Source: Ifrita kowaldi
Lineage: Eukaryota; Chordata; Aves; Passeriformes; Cinclosomatidae
NCBI GenBank assembly: GCA_013398055.1
Contig: VZRS01009476.1
Span: 34,776 to 98,775, forward strand
Direction of reading: 5' to 3'
DNA length: 64,000 nt
Made by a program: the position numbers and the translations under genes. The notes under the pieces were generated by a model. It had not been told where the DNA came from. It ran no database searches and saw nothing but the letters and a program-made list of their open reading frames with translations. This document shows positions 1 through 12,042 of this stretch, piece by piece (positions within the stretch are counted from its first letter, which is position 1; every line of letters starts with the position of its first letter).

Positions 1-752
1 TCCTGAGCAGCTCTACACGTCCAATTCTCTGCCTTCACTTTTGAAATTCCAGCTGCCACTTCCAAAGCATTATTGGCACAGGGAAAGCAAAGAGAGGCTG
101 GAAATGTTGGATGGCACTTTACAAAGGAATAAAGGATCCTGGAAAAGTTACTGTTTGTCCTGGAGGAAATAATTGTGGCACATTAGTCTGCTTTAATTGC
201 CGCGATAATTTAAGTGACTTGTGTATCTTTGCTGTAATTATGGTGTCACTAAAGTTGCAATCCTATAGAAAAATAAGCAAATAGTGCCTTATTGAAGCAG
301 CAGTTCGGGCTATTAAGGTGGAGCTCTCGCTGGAGAGCAGTGGGATTTAATTAGGGCAAGTTTCTTACTTGTTTTGTGTTTGGTTTTTGCTGTGGTGATT
401 CAGAATGCAAAGGGATTGTTCCGGGGAAGTGGAGCAGAAGTGCGTCCCCACCAGACAGAGCAAGGTGCTTGTATCCCTGCTGGAGCAACCAGGAGGCATA
501 AACTCCCGTGAACTGAGTGATGTATTCAATAATTTGAGGAATGGAGTTCATTGTTAAATGTGCATTATCTGTGTGACCGTCAGCACGCCAAACGGAGGTG
601 AAGTGCAAGGAATTATTTTTCCTTCCAGGTGTGAGGGACTTCAGTCTCTCTGGAATATCTTATAAGTTAATGAGTTATCACCTTACACTGATTTACCTTG
701 AAGGTTTACATGATTTTATAGTGTTGCAATCAGATAATTTTTAAACTTTCAG

Positions 753-859
753 ACAGGAACTGATATCTGTGACTTCTTCAGAGACCCCGAGTATCAGCTG
801 TGTCTTCCCTGGATGTGTTTTACCCACATTCCAGGAATCACAACCAGAAAGGAACAAGG
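753..859 (+). pseudogene. SI exon 40-like pseudo-exon with 10-base deletion
   Basis: It aligns to 49133-49249 with the acceptor TTTCAG kept and a GGTGAG donor region kept. It is 107 nt against 117 nt in the functional exon, because the bases after T-G-G-A-T-G that encode Gln-Leu-Gly are missing. The conserved G-A-D-I-C-G-F also reads G-T-D-I-C-D-F. This is the clearest evidence that the upstream segment is a pseudogene. Confidence 0.8.
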
Positions 860-2137
860 GTGAGTCCCAGTTTTGATTTTATGCCCACAGAGGGGCTGCT
901 CTGGGATTTGGACACTTGAAGGAAGCACGGTTCTGACTTTGCTCAGACTGAATCAAACTCTACATATTTTCTCCTCTGTGCCTTTCGGATTTCAATGTGC
1001 TACAGCAGGGCTAAAGTGGAGATTTTATGGCAAAAACTTCAAGGAGCACAACCGACCTCGGTGCTCTCAGCCCTAATTGCCCGTAATTACACAGCAAATG
1101 AGAAAATGGGGCAGTGGAATAAGATGCTGCAGTGAGACTCAGGAATTCCCGTGCTTCGCACATTTGCCACCATCAGATATTGTATTTCTGCTAAAAGGAA
1201 AGGGAAGTAATTGCCTAAATGGAGGCTAAGGACTGGAGTGGAGAAAGCTGTCGAACAAGATAACTGGGAAAATAAGAAAAAGGGAAACAGCACTTCTGTT
1301 CCAGGGAAAGCTTCAGGTGTAGCAGAGTGGAGCTATTTAGATGGCAAATATCGAATGGATTAAAGTCTCCTTTTGGAAGGCGGCTGCTTTATCTCGCAGC
1401 ACACACCTTCCACAGGCCTGGGAAAGCCTCAAAATGCAGATTCGGGGTTATCGTGGTGCTTCCAGTCTTACCCAATTTGCCAAGGCTTTGTTCCATACAT
1501 TTCATAAAGATTGGGAGCTCTGCTGCCACCAGTCACCGGTGCCTCGGACCCTTGCTGCGAGGCTGGGAACGGGGTGCTGATGGATGCTCTACAGGGGGAG
1601 GTGTCACGCCTTGGGACACCTTGCACTGAACATTTTTTGCAGGATTTCCCCTGGGTTTTTATCAGCTTTTCCCTTTTTAGTTCTCTTCTTATCATTTTTA
1701 GTGTTGCTTGCTCCATGACTGAAGAATAAATTAATGGAGGTGCTTAAATAATTTGTTGAACTGACGTTTTGATTGTCTCAGTCCTAAACCTCTGCATGGA
1801 TTTCCATCCTCATGGTTCATACCTGACCAGGGCATCTCCCTGATCAAGGACTCCTAAAGGCAGCTGAAATAAATGTATGTAAATGTGTTTATATAAATAA
1901 ATGTGTACAGGAATTGAGGAGGTGTCACTCCTATGGAGAATCTTCCAAATAGGAACAGAACTGCCGAGGGGTTCAACCTTCCCGGTTTTCCAACAGAAGG
2001 AGAGCCCCAACTTCTTTTGTTGCTGGGATCTTCCTACCCTGCCTCTGAAATTCAGCATTCTGTTAAATCTCACTTCTTCCTCTCCTTCAATGGAAACGCA
2101 GAACTTTTAGAAGTGTCGGACAGAACCAAAAAAAAAA
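822..2137 (+). repeat. First of two direct copies flanking a single N
   Basis: This 1316-base segment matches 2139-3445 almost base for base over most of its length. It ends in a run of A immediately before the N at 2138. The copies differ strongly only at about 935-1075 (versus 2253-2385), where this copy instead agrees with SI intron 40. Confidence 0.85.
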
Positions 2138-2138
2138 N

Positions 2139-3445
2139 ACCCACATTCCAGGAATCACAACCAGAAAGGAACAAGGGTGAGTCCCAGTTTTGATTTTATG
2201 CCCACAGAGGGGCTGCTCTGGGATTTGGACACTTGAAGGAAGCACGGTTCTGACTCGGACTGAATAGAATTCCTGCATATTTTCCCCTCCGTGCCTTTCG
2301 GATTTCAATGAGCAGGGCTAAAATGGAGCTTTTATGGCAAACGCGCTTAAAGAAATAGAACTGGCCTGGGTGCTCTCAGTCCTAATTGCCCATAATTACA
2401 CAGCAAATGAGAAAATGGGGCAGTGGAATAAGATGCTGCAGTGAGACTCAGGAATTCCCGTGCTTCGCACATTTGCCACCATCAGATATTGTATTTCTGC
2501 TAAAAGGAAAGGGAAGTAATTGCCTAAATGGAGGCTAAGGACTGGAGTGGAGAAAGCTGTCAAACAAGATAACTGGGAAAATAAGAAAAAGGGAAACAGC
2601 ACTTCTGTTCCAGGGAAAGCTTCAGGTGTAGCAGAGTGGAGCTATTTAGATGGCAAATATCGAATGGATTAAAGTCTCCTTTTGAAAGGCGGCTGCTTTA
2701 TCTCGCAGCACACACCTTCCACAGGCCTGGGAAAGCCTCAAAATGCAGATTCGGGGTTATCGTGGTGCTTCCAGTCTTACCCAATTTGCCAAGGCTTTGT
2801 TCCATACATTTCATAAAGATTGGGAGCTCTGCTGCCACCAGTCACCGGTGCCTCGGACCCTTGCTGCGAGGCTGGGAACGGGGTGCTGATGGATGCTCTA
2901 CAGGGGGAGGTGTCACGCCTTGGGACACCTTGCACTGAACATTTTTTGCAGGATTTCCCCTGGGTTTTTATCAGCTTTTCCCTTTTTAGTTCTCTTCTTA
3001 TCATTTTTAGTGTTGCTTGCTCCATGACTGAAGAATAAATTAATGGAGGTGCTTAAATAATTTGTTGAACTGACGTTTTGATTGTCTCAGTCCTAAACCT
3101 CTGCATGGATTTCCATCCTCATGGTTCATACCTGACCAGGGCATCTCCCTGATCAAGGACTCCTAAAGGCAGCTGAAATAAATGTATGTAAATGTGTTTA
3201 TATAAATAAATGTGTACAGGAATTGAGGAGGTGTCACTCCTATGGAGAATCTTCCAAATAGGAACAGAACTGCCGAGGGGTTCAACCTTCCCGGTTTTCC
3301 AACAGAAGGAGAGCCCCAACTTCTTTTGTTGCTGGGATCTTCCTACCCTGCCTCTGAAATTCAGCATTCTGTTAAATCTCACTTCTTCCTCTCCTTCAAT
3401 GGAAACGCAGAACTTTTAGAAGTGTCGGACAGAACCAAAAAAAAA
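2139..3445 (+). repeat. Second of two direct copies flanking a single N
   Basis: It starts at the base after the N with the sequence found at 822 and continues in unique sequence after 3445. One copy per haplotype, both retained at a one-base gap, would explain it. Confidence 0.85.
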
Positions 3446-3499
3446 CCAAGAGTTAAAAATGAAAAAGTGATGGAAGTTGATTTTTGAGTGGGAAAAATT

Positions 3500-6400
3500 A
3501 GTTTAAAACTTGCTTGATCCTGAGTTTAACCCTTTTCTTTGGAGCATTCCCCTCATTCTAATTGCAATAATCACCAGGTAGTGATATTGACTTGACAATA
3601 TCTCAATTTTTTGACTCAGACAGTAAAGCTTAAATTATGCAATTAAATGTCTGTCACGTTATTGCTTCAACCTGGTACAAATACCAGACAACCATTATAT
3701 TTCAAATTACGTGCATTACATTTTTTTCTAACAAAAAAGGATCAGAAATTCCTTCTATCCATGAGTCATCATTGTCACCAATTGCCACTTGCTTTATTAT
3801 TATTATTCCATGTTTTAATGGCATTACATAACCCTCGTCATCAAATTTTTGGGACATTTATATCTGTCTCAGACATTTTTGTACCACAATATTATTTTCT
3901 CTTTCTTATTTTTCACCTCTGTCTCCACCTGAGCACTCGTGGCCAGCTCATTTTTTGATGATTCTGAGATGTTTCCTTGTGGGTGAATAATAATTATTTC
4001 TGTCAATATTATCACACCAGTTTTGGCATTTATTTTTATTTTATCATTGAGATTACCTCCCATTCCTTCGGGATCTGTTCCACCAGCTTCAATTCTTCCA
4101 AACCACACAGAAAAATATTACATTTAACAAGGTGCTTAATTTATACTAATTTAGATCCAACAGTCTGTAACAATATCCCTCCATCACTCCTTTCATTGGC
4201 TTTCACATTTCCTTCCCAATAAATCTGGATGTTATGTGATGTTTTATATTGCTATGGTAATGACTTCATTCGCTTTAATTTCCCAATTTATTGATTAATT
4301 TTAGTGTTAATTTGGGTTAATTATATGTGTATTATCAACTGCAATGAAATCCTTTATACAGCTCTAGTAAACTTTCTAGGCAGCACAAGGTCACTCTGGT
4401 AGTCCAGTATTCCTTCCTTGGAGCACAGTTTTGCTGGAGTGAATGCTGCATCGGGAATTCTGTGGAGTTCATAAACCATTCCTTCCTTGTCCGCATTTCC
4501 TTAAAAATGCAGTTCAATATTAGCTGTAAGGATAAATATTTTCCAAGGCTCTGCAGAGCTCCTGCTGTTGAGTTGGGAATTTAAGGAGTATTTTGTGGGG
4601 GGTTTCTTACTGGTCACGGTAAAATTCATTTCCAAGACACCTTTAGCATAATCCATAATGTTCCTGTCTGCCCAGGGATGGTGCAGACACTCCTGTCTCC
4701 AAGATTGGCTCCTAAACTTTTATCATCAAAGTTATCCTGCTCTTGGGAAAAAACCTTATCAGTGCTCCATGGCCACTCCTGAATCCTGTGGAAACACCAG
4801 TTTTAGGCTGGAAAAATGCTGGGATTGAGGTTTTCCCCTTGGTTTGGCTGGTTCCCTGCTCCTGCATTTCCGTTGTCTCCCCTCCCTTTTTCTGATCTTG
4901 GGGACACCTCAGTGTCCATTTCTCTGCTGATCAAGACTGTTCCCTCCCCTGTGCACCTTGGGGTCACTCAAGCTGTAAAATCATTTCTCTGCAGGCTGGA
5001 CAGGGAGCTTTGCTCTGCCAGCAGCCTCAAAAGAGCAGAGAATTGCCTGGTTCACATAGATTTCTATCCCAGGCTGATGCCCAAGGTATTTTCCTCCATA
5101 TTTCACGATGTTAAGTAATGGCAAGAGCTTGAGTCAAGGATTTCGCTGTGGTGTTTAAAAGAGAGGAGTTTGGATGAGAGAGCAGCTGAGAGTGGAAATA
5201 AATGGGCACAAATGCTGGGAGAGTTGTCATGTGGAGAGTGTAAACACCTCTTAAGGACAAGGTAAATAAATTATCACAAGGTAAATATTAATGGGATAGA
5301 GCAATGCCAAAATTTCTGGTGACAGAGATATTAACCTCACGTGAGCTTCAAGACATAAAATCTTGTGGTTAATGAGTGATGGTGCTAACACCTCAGGGTG
5401 TAGAGGGAAGGGATCTCTGTGTCTTCCTGGAATATGGAAAACCTGCTGATTTTGGAGCTGCTTTTATGAATTTTCAGCTTCTGTGCCTTGATGGGGTTTT
5501 TGTGTGTTTGATGTGACAAAGTCAGCCCAGCAAAGCCTCCACACCACGGAGCTTTGCATTGCTTGATGCTTCTGCTCTGAACTCACCCAGGGCTCAGAGC
5601 CTGCAGGGGACAATCCAGTGGGCTGAAGAACAGGATCCCATTTGGTGATCTGGACATGTGCAGGAGGGGAAACGAGCAGCAGCCTCCTGCTGAGCACAGC
5701 AGGTCTCCAGTGAGGAGAAAACAACTCAGAGCTGGTCAATGCCCCCAGATTTACACCGGGGAGGGCTGAGGGTTCTCTGGGGTGGGTGTAGGTACAGCTC
5801 GCTCTGCGCTGGTGTCTGCAGAAGGTGTGAGGAGCAACACCCACACACCAACACTCACAGCCCTGCTGGCCCCCGAGGCTTTGTTCGAAGTCTGGCACTG
5901 TCTGATGCTTTCGTTCCCACTCCCACTTGAATTACAAGTGACTGTAAAAATACCATTAAAAACCCCCAAACAAACAAACCTTCCAGCTCTTGTGTTTGGA
6001 GAGAAAACCTTGTAACTGGTATGATCAGAATTGGCAAGGATTTGTGTAAAACAGAGGCATCTAATGGCACGGTTTAACATTTTTTCATGAAGGATTGGAA
6101 TCCTTCATCCCAGTGATACAAAAATTACCCCTGGGTGCAGGCTTAGAGGTCACTGGAAGTTGAAATCCCATGGAGGTGACAGTGACGATGAAGGTCATGT
6201 GTCTGTGAGCTTTGAGTTTCCCACACCTTGGATGGTGTCGGGATGAGCTGCTGGATTGTGCCTCAGGAGCGTCCCTTGCCCAGACCAGCCCTCCTGGGCA
6301 GCGCTCCCTGAATTACCACACAAAAACAGGTGTAAGGAAATTACTTTCTTGGCACTGATGTCGTTCACATCTCTCAGTTGTTATTACAAATATCTGAATA

Positions 6401-9400
6401 TTAAACATGCTCCCGAAGCTCCTAAGCCTTTAATCCTTTTGTTTTCCTACAATAGCCATCTATTATTTTTCACTGGTATGAAATGCAAAGCTGAGTAATA
6501 TCCAGCAGTATCATGTCTAAATAAGCAAAAAGCTGGCGAGGAATCAAGAGATAATAAAGGTGGCTTTGCTTTGTTTCCTGCTCAGGAGCAGCAAGGAACA
6601 CAGGAATTGGCTGGAGGACCATCTGCAGCAAGGACAGGGAAAGTCATGGGGGCAGCAGAAAAGCTCGGACAAAAAAACTGCAAAAGGTCAAAGCCCTGAT
6701 TTCATTAAGAAGCTCCTTTCAGAATTATCTTTTCCTCTCTGCAAATAATCTGTCATTGCAGCTTTTGTTCAAGAAAAACCTGAAAAACTCAATGGAATAG
6801 GTTAGGAATGGTGGATAATGAAGTTAGGACTTAATAAGGTGCACTTTGAGTGGTATTTATTAACTGGAGGTTTTTGTTCCTTTTAGGTTGTTGTTGTTAT
6901 TGCAGATCAGTAATTTCACCTTGAAATGCTTTCCTTTTATTATTATTATTATTATCATTATTATTATTATTATTGTAATTATTAACCTAGCTGTTAACCT
7001 TAATTTAAAAATAATGACTAAAGCTTCTGGTCTTCCTGGTTGTAAAAATATGCATATTTACAAGCCAAGAAATTAAGAGTCCCCAATTTATTGTGTTTTT
7101 TTTTTCCTTAACTAGCATTACAAAATCCATCAAAGGCTATTTTGGAACTGCCTGATGTATGACTCAAGGATCTTTGGAGCTGGCAGGCTCCTGGGCTTCC
7201 TGGTGGCCTGTGCATATGTGTCTCCAAACTGGCACGAAGAGGTGGTTGTGTCAATATTTATTTTATGTTAGTGAGTCTTTGGACAGCCTAAATACGGAGG
7301 GGTGATTTGGGCTCTTAAATCCAAGACTCTCATTTGCCCATATGTGAATAAATGAAGAGTATCTGCTTTAGTTAAGCACATCAGACGTGAATTTATCCAT
7401 TTCTAGAAGGCACAAAATTAATGACATGCCTCGGGAGGTTTAAGACCTCTCCCTGTTTTTAAAGAATCAAAGGAGAAGGAAGGACAATCTTTTTAAAGGG
7501 ATTTCAAACCTGATACAACCTCTTTTAACCAGTTCTTCAACTTTTCACCAATCAGGTTTCATAGGAAGCAATACCCATTTTTTTATTCAAAACTTGATTC
7601 AAATTTAACTTGAATATTAACCTTGGTATGTCCCCATTCAGAAAATGTCTCTGATGTTTCAAGGTCTGCTAGGAGTGAAAATTCCTTTCTGCTGGTACAT
7701 TCCAGGTAGGAAGGAACATGGGAAAAAAAAATCATGAAAAGGTGAAGAAGTTGAGAGAAGAAAGATTTGAGAGTAAAAACTGACAGTTGTTCCCAGCAAA
7801 AGGACCCCAAAGCCAGCACCCACAGAGGGCTTGGTCTGAAAAATCAACAAATTGTGAATTCAGGTATTTGAGGAGGAAGAATAATTGCTAATGAGTTAAA
7901 CTTCTTTCTGCTTGCTTGGGATTTTTTTCCAGCTTTGCTGTGGTTGGTGTTTTCATCCAACTGCAAATGAAGAATTCCTTTCTCTCCGTTCTGCCCAAAG
8001 CAGAGCTGGGAGGATGCAGCTGAGAGTCACTTTCAACTTGGTGCATTATCAGGAGCCAGCAATTAGCTGGAAGCAAACATTAATTGTCCATTTCCCCTTC
8101 ATTTTCAGGCAGTGAACTCTATCCTGGAGTGAACATTGTCAGCTACAAATGCCAGGTTCAAACCTCTTGCTCGTAGGACACTTTCCATTTTGGAATATCC
8201 CTGATGTTCTCTCAGTGCAGCTTACAAAAATCAAAAAGTGGCTGATAGATTTTGATCAAGTAATAATGTCAGGCACATTTTGATATTTCCACATATTTAT
8301 GCATGAATGGCCAAAGGAAAAATATTCTCTTTTTTTCATGCAATCTTGTAATTTCTTTGTCAGCTGAGAAGGTAGATAATAAATATTGGCAATACATAAG
8401 ACTTGGCTCTGCTAAGAGCTACCCTTGCTATCTTGAGCAGCAGCAGTTATTAATTTTCAGACATAATCAAGTGATTTATATTCATGATTACGGTTCAAAC
8501 CATCCTGACACTTGTTCCTTCCACATCAGACACCTTCTCGCTTCGTGCTTTTTGTGTTCAGCAGCGATTAAAATAAGAATGAGAGGGTTTGGGGCTTTTT
8601 AGGAGTATTGTAATAGTGTTTCTCCTCTGATTTCAGGTCTTACCCACTGGGTCATCACCTGAGCAGTGTGTTCTTTGCTGACTTTCAGTAATTATTGTAT
8701 TTTAGAGATTCCCAGCAAGTCATTTCCTCATTTGCACCGAGAATTGCAAAACTTATTCCTCTTTCTATACCCCATAGATCCACTGGAATTCTTATCTTTG
8801 TAATCATTATCATGATCACTGATATCTAATTATCACTGATCTTTAATTCGACCTCATAAAAATTCATAAATAACACTGGCATTCAATTTTAATGTTCATT
8901 ACCTCTGCCATACATTGTTGGATCAAAAGTGGTATTGGAATGAGGATAAAGATCCATTGTTTAGGTGTAAAGTAACATATTTATTTACAAAAAATCATGT
9001 CTGTACAATGTCTATTTGCCTTTCTTTCACAAGAACTGCACATACGTCGAAAATGAACTTCAAATATGTTCTGTTTTCCCACTGCAACGAAATGACTCAG
9101 TTGAATTATTTCTCTGTTTGGTAAACAAAATCAAAATATTTTGGTTGTCAATTACTATAAAATGAAAACTGCTTTTGTCTGAGACGGAGCTCGCAGCATC
9201 TGATCTTGAATTGTGATGTGCTTTGGGAAAACGACACTGCATGGGATGAATCCAAATTCATTCTCTCCAGAGTCTCATTGGGGTAAAATCTGTTTACAAT
9301 GCATTGGTGAGGCTTCACAGCTCCTTGTCTTGCTCAGTTGAATGTCTGGAGGAGCCTCCAGGCCTCTGAAAACAGCTCAGCCTTTTTGCTTGCTTGGATG

Positions 9401-9870
9401 TGACCACAGCTACCCTGGAGAGCTCCCAGTTTGGAGAACTGGGATTGCAGGGTGGGTTCAGCCATGCAAACGTGGAATGTGGGAAGTAGGGGAGTGTGTT
9501 CCCACTGGATCTGCACCAGATGTCCTTCCATAATAATAATTATGTTCCTGGCTGGACTGGTAACTGCAAACAGATTCTTACAGGAACGAAGGACTGAAAT
9601 TTAACTGTTACTTAATAAATATTTGATACCAAAACAGTGAAAAAACACATCTTGTGAAGCTGTAGAAAAAGTATAAGGTATTTCTATTTCCTAGCATGGT
9701 CCTTTAGCTGAAACCCCAATTGTTAACCCAGCTGACTGAATTAATACAACCAGGGAGCTCACTCTGCCCAGCTAACAAGTTGTGTTTAATTTAATTAAAA
9801 ATGGACCCGTTCGAAGCAAAGAGATAAATGTCTCTTCTTAAATTACTACATTTTTAACAGTACCTAATTT
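3500..9870. other. Intergenic region upstream of SI, no supported gene
   Basis: AT-rich sequence with short open frames only. I saw the ATT microsatellite at 6935 and a minus-strand coding-like patch near 3720-4230 that I cannot assign. I found no recognisable protein family, tRNA, rRNA or complete transposon. Confidence 0.5.
6935..6976. repeat. ATT/TTA microsatellite
   Basis: About twelve TTA units with one interruption (ATCA), in the intergenic region upstream of SI. Confidence 0.9.
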
Positions 9871-9876
9871 CCTAGA

Positions 9877-10659
9877 TTGCTTTCCTGTGCCATTCTCTCC
9901 AGCCTCGCCTGTACCCCTGGGCTTCTAACAATTCTTCTTCCCAGCTTTTTGTCAGAAAGGAATCACCTCGGAGTTCCTGGAAACCGAAGCAGGAGCCAGC
10001 AGAGACCAGGCTGCTCCAGCTCTTCATTTAATGGAGTTCTCATTGTTTTTATGGCCTCTCAGTGTCCCCAGCTGAGGAGCCTTCCCCGTTCCTCCTCCTT
10101 GGAGTTCGGTATTACACTTTGCCCTGAAAGCCCTGTGGTCGATCTCCTTTGTGGAGTAATGAAAACACACTCAGCTGGGAAACCTGCAGGGAAACCCTCC
10201 CTGGAGACCTTTGTGCTCCCTGCTTTTGTGCTCTGGAGTGGCAGGGAAAGCGTTCCCTGGGTGATGGATAACAGAGGTTTGCGCCTCCACCAATTCAAGG
10301 AAGCACTTAAGCAAATGGTTTTATTGATGGCAGGGAGATTGCCAAATGGAACCCACGGAATACGCTGTGCTGGGCCCAGAGCTTTCCTGGAACAGCTACG
10401 TGAAATAAATAAACTTTGGAAAACAAATATCCATCAAACAACCCCCTCAGGCTTCCCTAACCATTATCAGACTCATAATCCACACTCAACCATTATTTTT
10501 GTCTCAACAGACACTCATAAGGCAGCATATTCATCAATTTTTAGCAATGTTTCCAGAGTTTACTTGGACATGGAGGTTGTTCCCGTGGAAAGGAGGGGTG
10601 AGACTGGAAATTCTGCCTGTTGTTTCCCTGAGTCCCTGGGAGTGGTGGCATTGACCTGA
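9877..10659 (+). other. Unexplained 260-codon open frame, no recognised homology
   Basis: This is the longest gap-free open frame I see outside the SI exons. It starts Met-Leu-Ser-Cys with a hydrophobic stretch in the first 26 residues and stops just before the ATGG array. It has no domain I recognise, no visible splice structure and a composition that looks like translated intergenic DNA. It lies 2 kb upstream of the presumed SI promoter on the same strand. It may be chance or part of a non-coding transcript; I do not call it a gene. Confidence 0.15.
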
Positions 10660-10663
10660 GGGG

Positions 10664-11070
10664 GGATGGATGGATGGATGGATGGATGGATGGATGGATG
10701 GANNNNNNNNNNNNNNNNNNNNNNNNNNNNNNNNNNNNNNNNNNNNNNNNNNNNNNNNNNNNNNNNNNNNNNNNNNNNNNNNNNNNNNNNNNNNNNNNNN
10801 NNNNNNNNNNNNNNNNNNNNNNNNNNNNNNNNNNNNNNNNNNNNNNNNNNNNNNNNNNNNNNNNNNNNNNNNNNNNNNNNNNNNNNNNNNNNNNNNNNNN
10901 NNNNNNNNNNNNNNNNNNNNNNNNNNNNNNNNNNNNNNNNNNNNNNNNNNNNNNNNNNNNNNNNNNNNNNNNNNNNNNNNNNNNNNNNNNNNNNNNNNNN
11001 NNNNNNATGCATGGATGGATGATGGAAGGAAGGATGGATGGATGGATGGAAGGAAGGATGGAAGGATGCA
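10664..11070. repeat. ATGG tetranucleotide array with 304-base assembly gap
   Basis: A perfect GATG repeat starts at about 10664. The run of N at 10703-11006 follows, and then a degenerate mix of ATGG and AAGG units continues to about 11070. The array is the obvious reason for the gap. Open frames running through it (Met-Asp-Gly-Trp or His-Pro-Ser-Ile repeats) are not genes. Confidence 0.9.
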
Positions 11071-11771
11071 GCGCTCTGGGTGTGCATTGATTTTCTTTCC
11101 TTCAAGTGCTGACTGAGGAAAAGGGGCCCATCCTATCTGTGCTTCATCAGGAAATATTCCAAATTTCTCATTCCTGGGCTCCACAGGCAGAGCTGAGGGA
11201 AGGAGAAATTGGGATAAATTCATGAGCAGTAAAAAAAATACAAGTGCCACTTCTCAGCCATTTCTTTATTATTGAACAATTACTTGTAAATGCTTTAATA
11301 ATATGAATTGAAAGCTTTCCCTTGGAAAATAGAAATTTAACTTTAAAATCCCACCTATCATTTCTGAGTAAAAGACAAAACCCGGTTAGGTGTGAAAGAT
11401 TCATATTAAGGTTATGATTGAAGCCTCTTTGCTATAAAATTTTAACATGTCTGTGTTAATCTTTCCTCTTTTTCATCTGCTTTTGACAGTTATTAGTAGT
11501 ATCCTATGAAATCTGTTTATATTGATTTAAGCTTCATATTTTATAGTTAATTCCAATAAAAATTTTAATGGTCATAAATTTGATTCTCCCCTGCAACGAG
11601 TTCAGCAGCTCTTTCCCTCATTTGGGAAAGTTTAATGACTTCTCGTGGTGATTAAAGCAGAAATAATAGACAAAGAATCTGAGTGTTCCATGAAGGTTAA
11701 AGTACCAAAGATACGGGAAAAGAAGAGATTAAAAAAAGAAACAGTCATGCAACTGGATGAGCTGATTGGCG

Positions 11772-12001
11772 TTTTATGGCTGCTTTTCTCTCCTTTGCAG
11801 AATCTGATGCTTCATATTAAGCAAAATATTATTAATTAACCAGCCGTTCCCGGGCTGCAATAACCCCAGTGTTTAGTCCAAAGAGTGTCTGCAATCTGCC
11901 TGTAATTCTGGCTGTGCCTGCCATTGGCCCAGCGCTTTGCAAACACAGCTGAGAACTGATAACAGCAGCTCATAAAGCCCCAGCGTTGATGCTGAACTTC
12001 A
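11772..12001 (+). promoter_or_regulatory. Candidate SI promoter (CDX2-, HNF1-, CCAAT-, GATA- and TATA-like sites)
   Basis: A cluster of sites suits an enterocyte promoter. TTTTATGG at 11772-11779 is CDX2-like. ATTATTAATTAAC at 11828-11840 matches 10 of the 12 defined HNF1 positions. An inverted CCAAT box lies at 11923-11927 and TGATAA at 11957-11962 is a GATA site. CATAAAG at 11971-11977 could serve as a TATA-like or second CDX element about 30 bases before the inferred start. HNF1, CDX2 and GATA factors are known regulators of mammalian SI. The sites are seen; the assignment as promoter is inferred from their clustering 1.4-1.6 kb before the first coding exon and next to a good splice donor. 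Confidence 0.45.
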
Positions 12002-12042
12002 CCGTGAGGAGCAGCAGATGAAGGAACCACAGAAGCTTTAAG
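12002..12042 (+). other. SI: Candidate non-coding exon 1 (5' UTR) of SI
   Basis: The first coding exon has a splice acceptor immediately before its ATG (acceptor AG 13400-13401), so a separate upstream leader exon is needed. The stretch ending CTTTAAG followed by GTATGG (donor at 12043) lies about 30 bases after the TATA-like CATAAAG. It would be a leader of about 40 bases followed by a 1.36 kb intron 1. The transcription start is a guess based on spacing. Confidence 0.4.

Larger units (their letters stand above)
1..3500 (+). pseudogene. Decayed partial copy of the 3' half of SI
   Basis: Bases 1-352 match SI intron 37 (about 47320-47670). Bases 629-663 match exon 39 (same 35-nt size), but the first residues are changed and the donor GT is lost. 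Bases 753-859 match exon 40 with a 10-base deletion inside the W-M-Q-L-G-A segment, which shifts the frame. Bases about 879-1740 match intron 40. The stretch around 1910-2137 (again at 3220-3500) matches SI intron 47 (about 55920-56130). Exons 38 and 41-48 are not found, so the copy is internally deleted and cannot make a protein. The duplicate starting at 2139 is probably an assembly redundancy. Confidence 0.8.

Noticed and set aside
1087..3487. Repeated small open frames of 60-100 codons upstream of SI and again at 49672-50314
   Set aside because: They are translations of copies of SI intron 40 and intron 47 sequence, not genes.
5464..6080. Overlapping open frames of 109 and 144 codons on the minus strand
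   Set aside because: No recognisable domain, no splice or regulatory context, and open frames occur on both strands at once.
10534..11250. Long open frames with His-Pro-Ser-Ile or Met-Asp-Gly-Trp repeats
   Set aside because: They are translations of the ATGG array and of the 304-base N gap.
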